Of a DNA stretch of 64,000 nt, positions 16,305 to 25,037 are shown piece by piece. Made by a program: the position numbers and the translations under genes. The notes beneath the pieces were generated by a model that worked only from the letters and a program-made list of their open reading frames with translations, was not told where the DNA came from and did not search any database. Where the stretch lies: contig JASBRP010000014.1 of NCBI GenBank assembly GCA_030149365.1, positions 1 to 64,000 of the forward strand. The letters are read 5' to 3'. The stretch comes from Solimonas sp. (GTDB lineage: Bacteria > Pseudomonadota > Gammaproteobacteria > Nevskiales > Nevskiaceae). Positions within the stretch are counted from its first letter, which is position 1, and each line of letters begins with the position of its first letter.

Positions 16305-18062
16305 ATGAGCCCTGACTTCGCCGCCCGTCACCCGCGCCTCGCCGAACTGTTCGGCATCGACCTGCGCAGCCTCGCGCTGTTCCGCGCCCTGCTCGGCGGC
16401 ATCCTGTTCTGCCTGAGCCTGGGCAGCCTCTGCGCGCTGTCGTCGCTCTACAGCGATGGCGGTGTGCTGCCGCGCGGCTGGGTCATGGCGTCCGACAGCC
16501 CCTGGCGCCTGTCGCTGTACTTCCTCAATGGCACGGCCCTGTTCTCGGGCCTGCTGCTGCTGGCTCAGGCGGCGCTGGCGGCGATGCTGGCGCTGGGCTG
16601 GCGCACGCGGCTGGCCGCGGTGCTGGGATTCGTGCTCCAGGCCTCGCTGGTCAGCCGCGCGCCGCTGGCAGCAGGCGCCGCCGACCTGCTGCTGACCTGC
16701 CTGCTGTTCTGGTCTGCCTTCCTGCCGCTGGGCAGTCGCTGGTCGGTGGATGCCGCGCTGGCCTCCAACCCGCCGCCGCAGGACAACCTGCACGTGTCCT
16801 GGGCCGGTGCGGCCCTGCTGCTGCAGGTGCTGTCGGTGTATTTCTTCTCGGCCCTGCTGCGCAGCGGACCGGAATGGCACCAGGAAGGCACGGCGCTGTA
16901 CTACCTGCTGTCGCTGGACGGACATGCCACGGCGGCTGGTCGCTGGCTGCTGCACTACCCGGGCCTGCTGGAGATGCTGACGTCGGCGCTGTGGTGGCTG
17001 TCGCTGCTGGCCGCACCCCTGGTGCTGCTGCCGATGATCAGCCGCTATACACGCCGGCTGGTGCTGCCGCTGCTGGTGCTGATGCAGCTGTTCCTGCTGC
17101 TGAGCCTGCGGCAGGGCGCCCTGCCGCTGCTGGGCCTCACCGGCCTGGCGATCCTGGTGGGGGCGGGCTTCTGGCAGTGGGCGGCGCAGCGCCGCCCGCC
17201 GGCCACCGGCCTGCGCATCTACCACGACCGGGAGCGCCCGGCGAGCCTGCGCCACAGCCTGCTGCTGCAGCAGTTCCTGGTGCTGCCCCAGGCCCGGCTC
17301 GCGCCGGCGCAGGACGCCCCCCGCGCGCGTGCGCTGCTGCAGGCCAACCGCTCCTGGGTGGTGATCGACACCGACGACCAGGCCCACCTGCGCTGGGCGG
17401 CGCTGGCGGCGCTGCTGCGCCACTCGCCGCTGTTCTTCTGGCTGCATCGCCCGGCCCGGCTGGCCGCGGTGGAGCGTGCCGGAGACCGCATCCATGGCTG
17501 GCTCGCGGGCCGACCCGCCGGCAGTGCGCCGAGCTATCGCGACGTCCGCTGGGAGGTCTCGTCGCGCTGGCAGCGCGTGGCGGCGGTCTTCCTGTTCCTG
17601 GTGCTGGCCTGGAATGCCGCCACGGCCGGCCTGCTGCCCGCGGCCACGCAGACGCTGCTGGCCCCGGTCATGCAGGCGCTGCGGCTGGATCAGTCCTGGA
17701 GCCTGGACGCGCCCTCGCCGCCCCGTGACGGCGGCTGGTTCGTCGCCGTGGGGCGCACCGCGCAGGGCCGCGAGATCGACCTGCTGCGGGAGCAAGCGGC
17801 GCCGGACTTCGGCCGCCCCGCGGCTTACGACGATGGCCCGCGCTGGCAACGCCTGCGCGAACGCCTGGCGCTGGACGCCTATGCGGCCCATCGCCCCTAC
17901 TACGCCCGGTGGCTGTGCCGCTCCGGGAGCCATGACGCGGCTGCACGCCTCGTGAGCGTTCGCCTGGTCCACGTGCTGCGGCCCACGCCGCCGCCCGGTG
18001 GCGAGGCGGTGCCGCCCGAGCAGCGCATCCTGCTGCAGCAGGACTGCCACGCACGCGGCTGA
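16305..18062 (+). CDS. HTTM-domain membrane protein with degenerate DCC (DUF393)-like domain
   Basis: A 585-aa polytopic membrane protein whose N-terminal ~290 residues match the HTTM (vitamin K-dependent carboxylase-like transmembrane) architecture, with several hydrophobic helices between residues 20 and 290. A segment at about 302-400 (LRIYHDRERPASLRHSLLLQ, then WVVIDTDDQA) follows the layout of DCC-type thiol-oxidoreductase domains. However, the positions expected to be the CxxC cysteines are non-cysteine. Another hydrophobic helix lies at about 423-440, and a soluble C-terminal tail follows. Carboxylase activity is not implied. TatD starts 9 bases after the stop, which suggests co-transcription. 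Confidence 0.78.
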   Translation: MSPDFAARHPRLAELFGIDLRSLALFRALLGGILFCLSLGSLCALSSLYSDGGVLPRGWVMASDSPWRLSLYFLNGTALFSGLLLLAQAALAAMLALGWRTRLAAVLGFVLQASLVSRAPLAAGAADLLLTCLLFWSAFLPLGSRWSVDAALASNPPPQDNLHVSWAGAALLLQVLSVYFFSALLRSGPEWHQEGTALYYLLSLDGHATAAGRWLLHYPGLLEMLTSALWWLSLLAAPLVLLPMISRYTRRLVLPLLVLMQLFLLLSLRQGALPLLGLTGLAILVGAGFWQWAAQRRPPATGLRIYHDRERPASLRHSLLLQQFLVLPQARLAPAQDAPRARALLQANRSWVVIDTDDQAHLRWAALAALLRHSPLFFWLHRPARLAAVERAGDRIHGWLAGRPAGSAPSYRDVRWEVSSRWQRVAAVFLFLVLAWNAATAGLLPAATQTLLAPVMQALRLDQSWSLDAPSPPRDGGWFVAVGRTAQGREIDLLREQAAPDFGRPAAYDDGPRWQRLRERLALDAYAAHRPYYARWLCRSGSHDAAARLVSVRLVHVLRPTPPPGGEAVPPEQRILLQQDCHARG

Positions 18063-18071
18063 GGCTGAGAG

Positions 18072-18914
18072 ATGGCAGGACTCATCGACATCGGGGCGAA
18101 TCTCGCCCACGACAGCTTCGACGCCGACTTCGAGCCGATGCTGCACCGGGCCTGGCAGGCTGGGCTGCAAGCGATCGTGATCACCGGCAGTTCCCTGGAC
18201 AGCAATGCCAAGGCGCTGGCCCTGGCACGGCAGCACCCGGGGAGGCTCTACGCCACCGCCGGGGTGCACCCGCACCATGCCAGCGACTGGAATGACGCCG
18301 TGGCGGCACAGATCCGCGAACTGGCGCAGCATCCTGCGGTGGTTTCGCTGGGCGAATGCGGCCTGGACTACAACCGCAACTACTCCCCGCATGCCGACCA
18401 GCAGCGCGCCTTCCGCGCGCAGCTCGACATCGCCGTGGAGACCGGCAAGCCGCTGTTCCTGCACCAGCGCGATGCCCATGCCGATTTCCTCGGCATCCTG
18501 CGCGAGTACCGCTCGCGTTTGCGCGAGGTGGTGGTGCACTGCTTCACCGATACGCGCGAGGCGATGCAGGACTACCTGGCGCTGGACTGCCATATCGGCA
18601 TCACCGGCTGGGTCTGCGACGAGCGTCGCGGCAAGGCGCTGTACGAGGCCGTGTCCGGCATTCCGGACGAGCGCCTGCTGATCGAGACCGATGCGCCCTA
18701 CCTGCTACCGCGCAATGCGATGCACAGGGATGTGCGAGTGCCGCGGGCGCAGGATGCGCAGGAGCGCCCCCCCAAGAGCAGTGACCGGCGCAACGAGCCG
18801 GCCCTGCTGCCCTGGGTGGTGAAGGCTCTGGCGCTGGCGCGTGGGCAGAGCGAGGAGCACGTGGCGCGGATCAGCGGCGACAACGCGCGGCGCTTCTTCG
18901 GCCTGCCCGCCTAG
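18072..18914 (+). CDS. tatD: TatD-family metal-dependent hydrolase
   Basis: A cytosolic TIM-barrel metallohydrolase of the TatD DNase family (280 aa). The N terminus reads DIGANLAHDSF, as in E. coli TatD (DIGVNL), instead of the HxH of the TatD-like paralogues YcfH and YjjV. Other family signatures are GVHPHHASDW, LGECGLDYNRN, FLHQRDA, HCFTD and ETDAPYLLPR. Relatives act as 3'-5' exonucleases in DNA repair and quality control. It is not linked to tatABC here. A 9-base gap behind the HTTM gene suggests shared transcription. Confidence 0.93.
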   Translation: MAGLIDIGANLAHDSFDADFEPMLHRAWQAGLQAIVITGSSLDSNAKALALARQHPGRLYATAGVHPHHASDWNDAVAAQIRELAQHPAVVSLGECGLDYNRNYSPHADQQRAFRAQLDIAVETGKPLFLHQRDAHADFLGILREYRSRLREVVVHCFTDTREAMQDYLALDCHIGITGWVCDERRGKALYEAVSGIPDERLLIETDAPYLLPRNAMHRDVRVPRAQDAQERPPKSSDRRNEPALLPWVVKALALARGQSEEHVARISGDNARRFFGLPA

Positions 18915-18969
18915 GCGGGCTCTTCTCGCAGCTTGCGCCTCCCGGCAATCGCCGCGCAAGGCGCTCGCT

Positions 18970-20016
18970 TCAGGGCGTCACCGCGACCCCGCTCAGCAAG
19001 CCCTCGGCAGGCGCGATGAGGGCGGTCGCGGCAACCGTGCCGGTCGCGGTGCTGGCGTTCGGGATCACGAAAAGCTGCGTGCCGTCGGTCGCGTAGAGGC
19101 GATCGTGAACGGAATCAACGGCCAGCTTGTACTGCGTGGCGGCGCCCGGCAGCACGATACTTCGGGAGACCGTGAGCGCTCCGCTGGCGTCGTCGAACAC
19201 CACAATCCTCCCGTAGAGACCGGCATACAGCTTATCCCTCGGACGATCCAGTGCCAGGCCGGGCCATTGGAAGGTCCCGCCCTCCAGCGACACCGAACGG
19301 TCCGCCACCCTCTCGCCCGATTGGCCGCTGGCGCTGTCGAAACGGTTGATGAAGGTCATGGGAGGCAGGCTCGGCATGCCGGGCAAGGTCGGATCACTCC
19401 AGCTGCCGAGCAGGTAGAGGCGATCCCGCTCCGGATCCAAGGCCATGCCGGTGCTGAAGAGCGTCAGCACGGTCTTGTCGGTGAACTGTCGACTGGTCAC
19501 GGCGCTTGTCGCCGTGCCGGCGTTCTCGATCACCCGCACCTGCCCGTATGCATTCAGCAGATAAAGCAGCTTGCGGCCGGCATCGACCTGCAGGGCGCGG
19601 AGCTCGCCTGGGCCCGAGCCTTCGTAGCGGCCCGGGAAGACCGCAAGCCGACGCGGCGCAACATTGCCGTCGGCGGTGCTGGCATTGTCGAACACCAGGA
19701 TGGCCTGCTGTTCCATGTCCTCACTGAGGACGAACAGACGGTCCGCTGCGACGTCGTAGTCCAGGCCCCGCAGGGACGTTCCCAGCCCGGTGGCGGGGCC
19801 GACGATGACCCGGTCGATCGCGATCCTACCGGGCCTGGGGTTGCTGTCGGCCAGAGACCCTATCGCCTGGTTACCACTGTCGGCTACGAACAGCTTGCTC
19901 GGTCCGGCGGGACCATCGCTGCCACCGCCACCGCCGCAGGCGCTGGTCAGCGCCGGCACGAGCGCGAGATATGCAATCGCCGCCAGGAGGCGACGCGACC
20001 TTGTCTTCGTCTTCAT
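18970..20016 (-). CDS. Putative lipoprotein with beta-propeller-like repeats
   Basis: A 348-aa predicted lipoprotein. After a basic start (MKTKTRSRR) the signal ends in a lipobox-like LTSAC followed by a run of five glycines, typical of surface or periplasmic anchors. The body holds recurrent blade-like units with D-x-x-x-D-R-L-Y/F-V/L-L patterns (ADRLFVLSED, RKLLYLLNAYG, RDRLYLLGSWS, RDKLYAGLYG, HDRLYATDGT), suggesting a beta-propeller. The start at 20016 is preferred, since an upstream in-frame ATG at 20082 would sit inside the ompA terminator. Function unknown. Expression behind ompA is limited by that terminator. Confidence 0.78.
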   Translation of the reverse strand: MKTKTRSRRLLAAIAYLALVPALTSACGGGGGSDGPAGPSKLFVADSGNQAIGSLADSNPRPGRIAIDRVIVGPATGLGTSLRGLDYDVAADRLFVLSEDMEQQAILVFDNASTADGNVAPRRLAVFPGRYEGSGPGELRALQVDAGRKLLYLLNAYGQVRVIENAGTATSAVTSRQFTDKTVLTLFSTGMALDPERDRLYLLGSWSDPTLPGMPSLPPMTFINRFDSASGQSGERVADRSVSLEGGTFQWPGLALDRPRDKLYAGLYGRIVVFDDASGALTVSRSIVLPGAATQYKLAVDSVHDRLYATDGTQLFVIPNASTATGTVAATALIAPAEGLLSGVAVTP

Positions 20017-20042
20017 GAATCCCCCGATGACCGTACCTACCC

Positions 20043-20076
20043 ACAAAGAAAAACCCCCGCCATTGCTGGCGGGGGT
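20043..20076 (-). terminator. Rho-independent terminator of ompA-family gene
   Basis: On the minus strand, the perfect 10-bp stem ACCCCCGCCA / TGGCGGGGGT (20053-20062, 20067-20076) is followed by TTTTTCTTTG, 27 bases past the OmpA stop codon. Confidence 0.88.
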
Positions 20077-20102
20077 CTTCATCCTGCTACCAACCGGGGC
20101 GA

Positions 20103-21245
20103 TTACTCGCCGCGGGTGCGAACCTCGACGCGACGGTTCTGGGCGCGGCCCTCGTCGGTCTCGTTGGTCGCGACCGGCTTGGACTCGCCGTAGGCGTAGG
20201 TGCTGATGCGCTTGCTGTCCACGCCCTTACGGGTCAGGTACTGCTTGACCGAGTTGGCGCGGCGCTCGGACAGGGCCTGGTTGTAGCCGTCGGTGCCGAT
20301 CCAGTCGGTGTGACCGGAGACGTCAACCTTCAGGCTCGGGTACTGCTGCGACAGACCACCGATGGCCTTGGACGCGTTGTCCAGGATCGAGCGGGCGTAG
20401 TCGGTCAGGTCGGAGCGGTCGAACTCGAAGTGGACGTCCTCGAAGCGGCGGTTCGGACCTTCAGCCGAGCCGTCCTTCGCGCAGCCGCTGGAATCAACCT
20501 TCACGCCCTTGGCGGTGCCCGGGCACTTGTCGAGCGCGTCGGGGATGCCGTCACCGTCGGAATCGACCGGGCAGCCCTTGGAGTCAACCTTCACGCCCTT
20601 CGGGGTGTTGGGGCACAGGTCCGCGTCATCCGGCACGCCGTCGCCGTCCGCATCCGGACCGCCGGCATCGCCGGCGCCGCCCGCTGCGGTGCCGAGGGCG
20701 GCCACCAGGCCGATCTTGACGACCGGCTCGAGCAGGGAGTTGTCCAGGCCCGGGAGGTCGGTGTCGACATAGCGGTAGCGCACGTCGGCGCGCAGGCCGT
20801 AGCGGCTCGCGTCGCCGAAGTACTTGAAGAAGCCGACGCCGAGGGTGCCGAACGGATCGGTGTTCTCGGGCTGGCCGGCGGCCGTCTTGTTCTGGTTCTT
20901 CATGGCGCCGACGCCGAGGCTGACGTAGGGCGAGAAGGCGCGGTCGCGCGAGTAGAAGAACAGGGCATCCAGATGGCCGCCCAGTTCACGGAATTCATTG
21001 GCGCCGCCGTTGTCGGCCTGGAACTGGTTCCAGAAGCCGCCGAATTCCAGGCCCCAGTGCTTGTTCAGGGCCTTGCCGGCGCTGAACGCGTAACCATCGC
21101 CGTTGTCCGAGGCACGGTCGGCCTGGTCAGCAATGATGGCCTGGTAGCCACCGAAGATGTAGGGGCGCATCTCATCTGCCGCAACCGCCGGCAGCGTGAT
21201 CGCCGCCAGGGCCAAAGCCAGAGCTGCGCGGGTTGACTTATTCAT
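20103..21245 (-). CDS. OmpA-family outer-membrane protein with TSP3 repeats
   Basis: An outer-membrane/peptidoglycan-tethering protein, 380 aa. The signal peptide is MNKSTRAALALALAAITLPA, cleaved after VAA. An N-terminal eight-strand beta-barrel (about residues 25-205) is followed by a calcium-type thrombospondin-3 repeat hinge with two DxDGDGxPD units (DADGDGVPDDADLCP, DSDGDGIPDALDKCP) and four cysteines. The OmpA_C peptidoglycan-binding domain carries VHFEFDRSDL, SGHTDWIGTD and LSERRANSVK. The start at 21245 gives the signal peptide directly, and 31 residues upstream are non-coding. It is preceded by a recognisable promoter and followed by a strong terminator, as expected for an abundant protein. 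Confidence 0.94.
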   Translation of the reverse strand: MNKSTRAALALALAAITLPAVAADEMRPYIFGGYQAIIADQADRASDNGDGYAFSAGKALNKHWGLEFGGFWNQFQADNGGANEFRELGGHLDALFFYSRDRAFSPYVSLGVGAMKNQNKTAAGQPENTDPFGTLGVGFFKYFGDASRYGLRADVRYRYVDTDLPGLDNSLLEPVVKIGLVAALGTAAGGAGDAGGPDADGDGVPDDADLCPNTPKGVKVDSKGCPVDSDGDGIPDALDKCPGTAKGVKVDSSGCAKDGSAEGPNRRFEDVHFEFDRSDLTDYARSILDNASKAIGGLSQQYPSLKVDVSGHTDWIGTDGYNQALSERRANSVKQYLTRKGVDSKRISTYAYGESKPVATNETDEGRAQNRRVEVRTRGE

Positions 21246-21308
21246 TTTAATCTCCAACCTGAAGATGAAAGCTGCCAAGAGTAAGGGGAATGACCCGCAA
21301 GCGAAGGC

Positions 21309-21338
21309 ATTATGCATTCGCTTGTTGCAGCGCAGCAA
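21309..21338 (-). promoter_or_regulatory. Sigma-70-type promoter of the OmpA gene
   Basis: On the minus strand, TTGCTG (21338-21333) and CATAAT (21314-21309) are separated by 18 bases. They lie about 65 bases upstream of the OmpA start, leaving a moderate 5' leader. Confidence 0.55.
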
Positions 21339-21480
21339 CCACTTCTAACAGAGGCTGTAGCTGGCTGAAAATATACTTGGATGCCCATTACAGGCTCCCC
21401 CGTCTGCGGATTTTGCCTGCCCCCCGGCGGATTTACCAGTCCTTTTTCCTGTCTTTTGATGATCTTCCAACGGATTCCCT

Positions 21481-22518
21481 GTGACCCAATTCCTTATTGA
21501 GTACGGCTTGTTCCTCGCCAAGACCCTGACCTGGGTCGCCGCGCTGCTCGCGGTAGCCCTCGGCCTGGTGGCCATCCTGCGCAGCGCGCGTTCCGCCCAG
21601 GGGCCGGACCGGCTGGAGGTGCGCAATCTCAACGAGCGCTACGAGCAGATGGCGGAAATCCTCAACGCCGACCTGTTGCCGGAAGAGGAATTCAAGCGCC
21701 TGGCCAAGCAGCAGAAGGCGGAGGAGAAGGCCCGCCGCAAGGCCGAGAAGCGCGGGGAGCCGGCGCCCCGCCCGCGGGTGTTTGCCCTGAATTTCGACGG
21801 TGACATCGCCGCCCACGCGGTGGATTCGCTGCGCGAGGAAATCAGTGCCCTGCTGCAGGTAGCCCGCGACAGCGACGAGGTGCTGCTGCGCCTGGAGAGC
21901 GAGGGCGGCATGGTGCATGCCTATGGCCTGGCCGCCTCGCAGCTGCAGCGCATCCGCGGGCGTGGCCTGAAGCTGACGGTGGCCATCGACAAGGTGGCGG
22001 CCAGTGGCGGCTATATGATGGCCTGCGTGGCGGACCGCATCCTGGCGGCGCCGTTCGCCATCGTGGGTTCGATCGGCGTGGTGGCCCAGTTGCCCAACTT
22101 CCACCGGGTGCTGAAAAAGCACGAGATCGACGTCGAACTGCACACGGCGGGCGAGTTCAAGCGCACGCTGACGGTGTTCGGCGAGAACACCGAGGCGGGC
22201 CGCGAGAAGTTCCGCGAGGAGCTGGAGCAGACCCACCTGCTGTTCAAGTCCTTCGTCTCGGGCAACCGCCCGCAGCTGGAGATCGACCGGGTGGCCACCG
22301 GCGAGCACTGGTACGGCAGCCAGGCCCTGGACCTGAAGCTGATCGACAAGCTGCAGACCAGCGACGATTATCTGCTGGAGCGCAAGGCCGACGCAGATCT
22401 CTACGAGCTGAGCTTCAAGCGCCGCCACCCGCTGTCGGAACGCCTGGCCCAGGGCCTGGTGCGGCTCGGGGTGGGCCTGCGCGGCGGCCTGGAGAAGGCC
22501 TGGTCCAGCGCCACTTGA
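21481..22518 (+). CDS. sohB: Inner-membrane protease SohB (peptidase S49)
   Basis: A membrane-anchored serine protease of the signal-peptide-peptidase S49 family, 345 aa. An N-terminal transmembrane helix (about residues 12-33) is followed by a charged linker with KAEEKARRKAEKR. The protease core carries the catalytic serine in KVAASGGYMMACVADRI and the GSIGVVAQLPNF motif. The N-terminal SohB_N domain before the core matches SohB rather than SppA. The start codon is GTG at 21481. In relatives it degrades signal-peptide remnants and compensates for loss of DegP. A Do-family protease follows two genes downstream. Confidence 0.92.
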   Translation: MTQFLIEYGLFLAKTLTWVAALLAVALGLVAILRSARSAQGPDRLEVRNLNERYEQMAEILNADLLPEEEFKRLAKQQKAEEKARRKAEKRGEPAPRPRVFALNFDGDIAAHAVDSLREEISALLQVARDSDEVLLRLESEGGMVHAYGLAASQLQRIRGRGLKLTVAIDKVAASGGYMMACVADRILAAPFAIVGSIGVVAQLPNFHRVLKKHEIDVELHTAGEFKRTLTVFGENTEAGREKFREELEQTHLLFKSFVSGNRPQLEIDRVATGEHWYGSQALDLKLIDKLQTSDDYLLERKADADLYELSFKRRHPLSERLAQGLVRLGVGLRGGLEKAWSSAT

Positions 22519-22578
22519 AACAACCCCCACCGGCCACAAGCTGAACCCGACTGGCAACACAAGAACCTGGAGAAGGAC

Positions 22579-23211
22579 ATGAAGCTGACCAGCACGAGCT
22601 TTCGCAACAATGGTGTACTCCCCGGCCGCCTGGCCTTCTGCGTGAAGGATCCGAAGCAGCGGGTGCGCCTGTCGAAGAACCTGAACCCCCAACTGGCCTG
22701 GAGCGGCGCCCCGGAGGGCACGAAGTCCTTCGTGCTGCTGTGCGTGGACGGCGACGCGCCGACCCGGCCGGACGACGTCAACCAGGCGGGCCGCGAGGTG
22801 CCCTTCGACCTGCCGCGTGGCGAGTTCCTGCATTGGGCGCTGGTGGATATCCCCGCTGACGTGGCGGAAATCGCGGAGGGCAGCTGCTCTCAGGGCGTGA
22901 CCGCCCGCGGCAAGTCCGCCCCGGCCGGCCCCGAAGGCAGCCGCCAGGGCCAGAACGACTACACCGGCTGGTTCAAGGGTGACGCCAATATGGAAGGCAG
23001 CTACCTGGGCTATGACGGCCCCTGCCCGCCCTGGAACGATTCGCGCGTCCACCACTACCGCTTCGAGCTGTACGCCACCGACCTGGAGTCCGCCCCGGTG
23101 AAGGGCGCCTTCGGCCTGGCCGAGGTGCGCAAGGCGCTGGAAGGCCATGTATTGGCCCAGGCCCGGCTGAACGGACGCTACAGCCTGAACCCCCGTTTCA
23201 GCCTGAAATAA
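22579..23211 (+). CDS. YbhB/YbcL-family (PEBP, Raf-kinase-inhibitor-like) protein
   Basis: A small cytosolic protein of the phosphatidylethanolamine-binding protein superfamily, 210 aa with no signal peptide. Family motifs visible are the ligand-pocket DGDAPTRP (residues 54-61), HWALVDIP and GPCPPWND followed by HHYRFELYA. E. coli YbhB and YbcL are close structural relatives. The ligand and partner are unknown. The ribosome site is AGAAGG before the ATG. It lies between sohB and the Do-family protease on the same strand, 60 and 85 bases apart. Confidence 0.92.
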   Translation: MKLTSTSFRNNGVLPGRLAFCVKDPKQRVRLSKNLNPQLAWSGAPEGTKSFVLLCVDGDAPTRPDDVNQAGREVPFDLPRGEFLHWALVDIPADVAEIAEGSCSQGVTARGKSAPAGPEGSRQGQNDYTGWFKGDANMEGSYLGYDGPCPPWNDSRVHHYRFELYATDLESAPVKGAFGLAEVRKALEGHVLAQARLNGRYSLNPRFSLK

Positions 23212-23296
23212 AGCACGCCGCGGCAGGAAACTCGCCGCAGGCTGCAAGGTCATAGCGATCGCCGCCCGCTGGCGGCTCTTCCCAGAGAACCACCCG

Positions 23297-24736
23297 ATGT
23301 CACGCAACTTTGCGATCAAGATTTTTGCGCCGCTGGCCGTTTCGGCTTCGATCATCGGCGCGGCGGCACTGCTGTCCGGCAATTCCCAGTCCGCCCGCGC
23401 CGACCTGCCGCCGGTAGGGGCGGTGGTCCAGGCCGTGCCCCCGATGCAGCAGGGGGTGCCGTCGCTGGCGCCGATGCTCAAGGCGGTGATGCCGGCGGTG
23501 GTCAACATCTCGGTGACCGCCAAGGCGGAGATCCAGAACCCGCTGATGCAGGATCCTTTCTTCCGCCGCTTCTTCGGCGCGCCGGAGCAGCAGCAGCAAC
23601 CGCAGGAGCGCGAGTCCCAGGCGATCGGCTCGGGCGTGGTGGTGGACGCCGCCAAGGGCTACGTGCTGACCAACAGCCACGTGGTGGCCGAGGCCGAGAG
23701 CATCTCGGTGCGTCTCAGCGACGACCGTGAATACGAGGCCAAGCTGATCGGCAAGGATCCGGACACCGACGTGGCGGTGCTGCAGATCAAGGCCGACAAG
23801 CTCACAGCCCTGAAGATGGCGGACTCCGACCAGCTGCAGGTGGGCGACTTCGTGGTGGCCATCGGCTCGCCCTTCGGCCTGCGCCAGACCGTGACCTCGG
23901 GCATCGTCTCGGGGCTGTCGCGCCAGACCGGCATCAGCGAGGGCGGTTACGAGGACTTCATCCAGACCGACGCCTCGATCAACCCGGGCAATTCCGGCGG
24001 CGCGCTGGTCAACCTGCGCGGCGAGCTGGTCGGCATCCCCAGCAACATCCTGTCGCGCTCGGGCGGCAACATCGGCATCGGCTTTGCGATCCCCACCAAC
24101 CTGGCACGCGAGGTCATGAACCAGCTGGTGGCCAACGGCGAGATCCAGCGCGGACGCATCGGCATCAATGGCCAGGACCTGACCCCGGACCTGGCCAAGG
24201 CCTTCGGCCTGACCAGCACCCGCGGCGCGGTCATCACCCGCGTGCTGCCCAAGTCGCCCGCCGACAAGGCCGGCCTGAAGCCCGAGGACGTGATCCTGGA
24301 AGCCAACGGTCGCGCCGTGGACAACTTCGCCCAGCTGCGCAACCGCGTGGGCCTGATGCGCATCGGCGACAAGGTGACGCTCAAGGTGCTGCGCGAGGGC
24401 AAGCCGCGCGAGCTGACCGTGAGCATCGGCAAGGAAGAGGAGATCGCCGCCGATACGGCCAACCTGCACCCGCAGCTCAAGGGCGCCACGTTTGCCCCGC
24501 TGGACGAGGCGGCACGCCAGAACGCCGGCGATACCCGCGGCGTGCTGGTGCAGGCGGTGGAGCCCCGCTCCCCGGCCGCCCGCGCCGGCCTGCGCCCGGG
24601 CGACATCGTGATCGCGGTCAACCGCCGCCCGGTGCAGGACCTGGAGGACTTCTCCAAGCTGGCCAACCCCAAGGCGACCGAACTGCTGCTGCACGTGCGC
24701 CGCGGCCCGGGAGCGCTGTTCATCCTGATCCGCTAA
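23297..24736 (+). CDS. Do-family periplasmic serine protease (DegP/DegQ/MucD-like)
   Basis: A periplasmic protease-chaperone for envelope quality control, 479 aa. A signal sequence (residues 1-35, ending SARA) is followed by the trypsin-like domain with the complete triad His128 (TNSHVV), Asp158 (DTDVAVL) and Ser233 (GNSGG). Two PDZ domains follow at about 275-365 and 385-475 (RGRIGINGQ; RSPAARAGLRPGDIV). A Q-rich loop (PEQQQQPQ) replaces the long DegP LA loop, as in MucD/DegQ types. A terminator hairpin lies 45 bases beyond its stop. Possible sigma-E control is not visible from the short upstream gap. Confidence 0.94.
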   Translation: MSRNFAIKIFAPLAVSASIIGAAALLSGNSQSARADLPPVGAVVQAVPPMQQGVPSLAPMLKAVMPAVVNISVTAKAEIQNPLMQDPFFRRFFGAPEQQQQPQERESQAIGSGVVVDAAKGYVLTNSHVVAEAESISVRLSDDREYEAKLIGKDPDTDVAVLQIKADKLTALKMADSDQLQVGDFVVAIGSPFGLRQTVTSGIVSGLSRQTGISEGGYEDFIQTDASINPGNSGGALVNLRGELVGIPSNILSRSGGNIGIGFAIPTNLAREVMNQLVANGEIQRGRIGINGQDLTPDLAKAFGLTSTRGAVITRVLPKSPADKAGLKPEDVILEANGRAVDNFAQLRNRVGLMRIGDKVTLKVLREGKPRELTVSIGKEEEIAADTANLHPQLKGATFAPLDEAARQNAGDTRGVLVQAVEPRSPAARAGLRPGDIVIAVNRRPVQDLEDFSKLANPKATELLLHVRRGPGALFILIR

Positions 24737-24781
24737 GGGTGGCGGGGAGGCCCTTGTAGGGCATCCCCAACTGTCTAAGAG

Positions 24782-24822
24782 TGGGCGACGGTCTTATACT
24801 CAAGGCCGTCGCCCATTTTTTT
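24782..24822 (+). terminator. Terminator after the Do protease, with a -10-like TATACT in its loop
   Basis: The perfect 10-bp stem TGGGCGACGG (24782-24791) / CCGTCGCCCA (24806-24815) is followed by seven Ts. The 14-base loop contains TATACT at 24795-24800, a good match to a sigma-70 -10 box, positioned to start transcription just ahead of the zapB-like gene at 24837. Confidence 0.85.
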
Positions 24823-24836
24823 GCCCCCTGACCGGC

Positions 24837-25037
24837 ATGCTCGAAGAAGAAGTCCAACAGCTCGAGGAACGCACGCAGCGCCTGCTGGCTGCCTACCGGC
24901 AGGCCCGGCTGGAGCAGAAGCGTGCCCTGCAGGAACGTGATCGCCTGCTGGCGCTCAACGCTGAACTGCGCCGCCGTATCGAGGGCATCGTCGAGAGAGT
25001 CCGCATGCTGGAATCCGAGCAGGAGTCGCCCCAATGA
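24837..25037 (+). CDS. ZapB-like coiled-coil protein (TIGR02449 family)
   Basis: A 66-residue protein that is almost entirely a coiled coil (LEEEVQQLEERTQRLLAAY onward), matching the small gammaproteobacterial family TIGR02449, which is always encoded just before zapA. By size and position it resembles the division protein ZapB. The role is inferred from this linkage. Its stop overlaps the zapA ATG by 4 nt (ATGA), so the two are translationally coupled. The ATG lies only 14 bases after the preceding terminator's T-run. Confidence 0.88.
   Translation: MLEEEVQQLEERTQRLLAAYRQARLEQKRALQERDRLLALNAELRRRIEGIVERVRMLESEQESPQ

Noticed and set aside
16224..18593. A 789-codon minus-strand frame across the HTTM and tatD genes
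   Set aside because: It spans two convincing plus-strand genes and is Gln/Arg repeat-like, as expected from GC skew at codon position three.
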